64,000 nucleotides of DNA from Aquatica leii (Eukaryota > Arthropoda > Insecta > Coleoptera > Lampyridae), in contig CM069432.1 of assembly GCA_035610365.1 (NCBI GenBank), positions 83,890,520 to 83,954,519 of the forward strand, given 5' to 3'. How positions within the stretch are numbered: position 1 is the first letter of the stretch; each line of letters starts with the position of its first letter. Positions 62,690-64,000 of the stretch are shown here, piece by piece. The position numbers and the translations under genes were made by a program. Below the pieces are notes generated by a model. It was not told the DNA's origin. It made no database searches and saw only the letters and a program-made list of their open reading frames with translations.

Positions 62690-63385
62690 TAAGACACTGT
62701 ATATGATTTTGGAGTTTGTCAATTCAAGTTCTTAAGTTAATGAGATAATATTTAGTAACGCGAGGCAAATTAATAATTTCTACAGTAATTTCGTTAAAAT
62801 GATTATTAATAATACGCCTTTTATACCATTCACACAATTGTGCCCATGCGATAGAATAGTTTACGTCGATCGTTTTGATATTTGCAATAACCAACTGATA
62901 AAGATTTGTCTGCGTGTAAAATCATTAAATAAAATAATTTTTGATTAGGCAATAATTCCGGCTTTTCGTCGACTAATCTAGAAAAGCTATCATGAAATGA
63001 AATTTTTGTAAATATAACTTTGGTAAACGAATTGAATTTAAATGATTTTTTGGTAAATTAGAAATCGCATTAACTGGTATTTCTTTTAATCTACTAATAA
63101 TTATCTTAACATAATCCATAGTTTCATAATATAAATTTAGACTTTTTTCTCTTTTGGTCATGCAAGTTGCGTCATAATCGGAAATCTCTTCAATTTGTCA
63201 TTACACTGATTCATAAAATTCAAATAATTCGGCAATTTAACAATTTTTAATTTTAAGTTATTCACAATAATTTCGTTAACGTCTAAATCATTTGAACTTT
63301 TAACAATTTCTTAAATACTTGTTAATTGGGATTTTACCGCTGCGGGTTTGTAATTTAATGATTTTAACATATTTGGATTTGGCAT
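62690..63385 (-). pseudogene. BEL/Pao Gag, N-terminal and middle parts
   Basis: The start is MPNPNMLKSLNYKPAAVKSQ at 63,385, the typical BEL opening (LK..R.AVKSQLTR). A stop occurs soon after, with IVKSSNDLDVNEI in frame behind it. The segment 63,161-62,973 contains HLNSIRLPKLYLQKFHF, the DUF1759 'RLPKLELPxFSG' motif. Helical remains continue to about 62,690 with many stops. Confidence 0.7.
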
Positions 63386-64000
63386 AAGTGATAATAAAGA
63401 GAAACGATTTACGTGACCTCGTGATTGTTAAAATTCACAAATTTTTTGGTTTTTTAGTTCTTACAGCTAGCGTTTTTAACTTCTTAATTATGGGTGCCTT
63501 TTTCTGTCAAGATCCACTCTCGAAGGACCAACATCAAGGGGTGGAAATAAACTTGCTTAAATTTATTATTTAGTTTAATTTGCTTTAGAACCTAGTTACC
63601 ATAGATAGTTATAAAATATTGATACATTTTATTTCTTGAAATTCTAATCCCCCACTTTATCCCCGTCCCCCCGTCTTAAAAATAAATTCTTTCGCCCGAA
63701 GTATTGTATATAGTTTTTAACAATATTAAAAAAAGAGTGAACTTGTGTTTAAATTTAGATGGACAACATTCTGAACTGATGTAAAATTAATTGTATAATT
63801 TTTTACATTTGTTAATTAGAGACTATAATTTAACCTCTACTGAACCTTATTTTTATAAGTATTTAAAATGAAATGAATTCACTTTATGATAAATTTAAAT
63901 ATTACTAAGTAGAGTTCATTTCAAAACCACAGCCAAAACTAAACAATACTAATCTACTACGTTTTTTAGTTGGATCGTTGGTTGGATAATGTTTTTACAT
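63386..64000. other. AT-rich DNA to window end
   Basis: A 61-codon plus-strand frame is not recognisable. No LTR terminus is identifiable, although the BEL 5' LTR would be expected here. Confidence 0.5.

Larger units (their letters stand above)
61440..63385 (-). mobile_element. Second BEL/Pao retrotransposon fragment
   Basis: On the minus strand it runs gag start (63,385), zinc-knuckle region, protease, and the beginning of pol, then fades near 61,440 against the virus-like element. RT, RNase H and integrase are absent. Stops and shifts are frequent. A MITE interrupts it at 61,671-61,810. LTRs are not recognised; a 5' LTR would lie above 63.4 kb. Confidence 0.75.

Noticed and set aside
1..64000. 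CRISPR array or bacterial operons
   Set aside because: The repeats seen are LTRs, TIRs and microsatellites; there is no regular repeat-spacer pattern, and the sequence is eukaryotic.

Overview
This window looks like nuclear DNA of an arthropod, most likely an insect. It is very AT-rich, has no bacterial-style operons, and I recognise no intact host gene, rRNA or tRNA. Everything I can name is a mobile or virus-like element. The element set (BEL/Pao, Gypsy, Crypton, PIF/Harbinger, hAT, piggyBac, Polinton-like genes with a DUF8207 protein) is typical of insects. Hemiptera is plausible, but I cannot prove the species.

Layout. 1-1.7 kb: AT-rich, no gene. 1.7-4.9 kb: decayed PIF/Harbinger element (TSD TTA) with a second, TTAA-bounded element inside it. 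5.3-7.5 kb: two Crypton tyrosine-recombinase relics pointing away from each other, with a large foldback structure between them. 7.5-17.3 kb: AT-rich, no recognisable gene. 17.3-19.5 kb: TTAA-bounded deletion derivative, a piggyBac relic, a repeat with a tRNA T-arm-like segment, and a CA/CGCA microsatellite. 19.55-29.9 kb: an old, broken BEL/Pao retrotransposon. Its linker between RNase H and integrase holds a tandem pair of covarying pseudoknot-like RNA folds. A young gag-protease-only LTR element (24,732-29,492, TSD GTGT) sits at the first bases of its 3' LTR. 30-36.5 kb: AT-rich DNA with two adjacent copies of the T-arm-like repeat. 36.57-37.75 kb: hAT relic with a perfect 8-bp TSD.

38.85-61.34 kb: the most interesting part. 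It is a compact Polinton/Maverick-like element on the minus strand, about 7.4 kb once two later insertions are discounted. In transcription order it carries a minor-capsid (penton-like) gene, a small basic protein, a major capsid protein (MCP), an RNase H-fold-like protein, two or three unknown small ORFs (one with a PPxY motif), an A32/FtsK-type packaging ATPase, a DUF8207 protein, an unknown 194-aa protein, and a Maverick-type integrase. I see no protein-primed DNA polymerase B and no adenain-like protease. All of its core genes show stops, frameshifts or catalytic changes. Two LTR retrotransposons interrupt it: a 4.8-kb deletion derivative (43,366-48,140, TSD ACTT) and a 10.3-kb nearly intact Gypsy element (49,162-59,465, TSD AGAT) that sits inside the MCP gene. 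The Gypsy element has a canonical -1 frameshift heptamer at its gag/protease overlap.

61.4-63.4 kb: a second broken BEL/Pao element on the minus strand, cut by a palindromic MITE. 63.4-64 kb: AT-rich, nothing recognised. The nesting gives an order of events: BEL and Polinton-like elements are old and decayed, while the three nested LTR elements are young, with near-identical LTR pairs.
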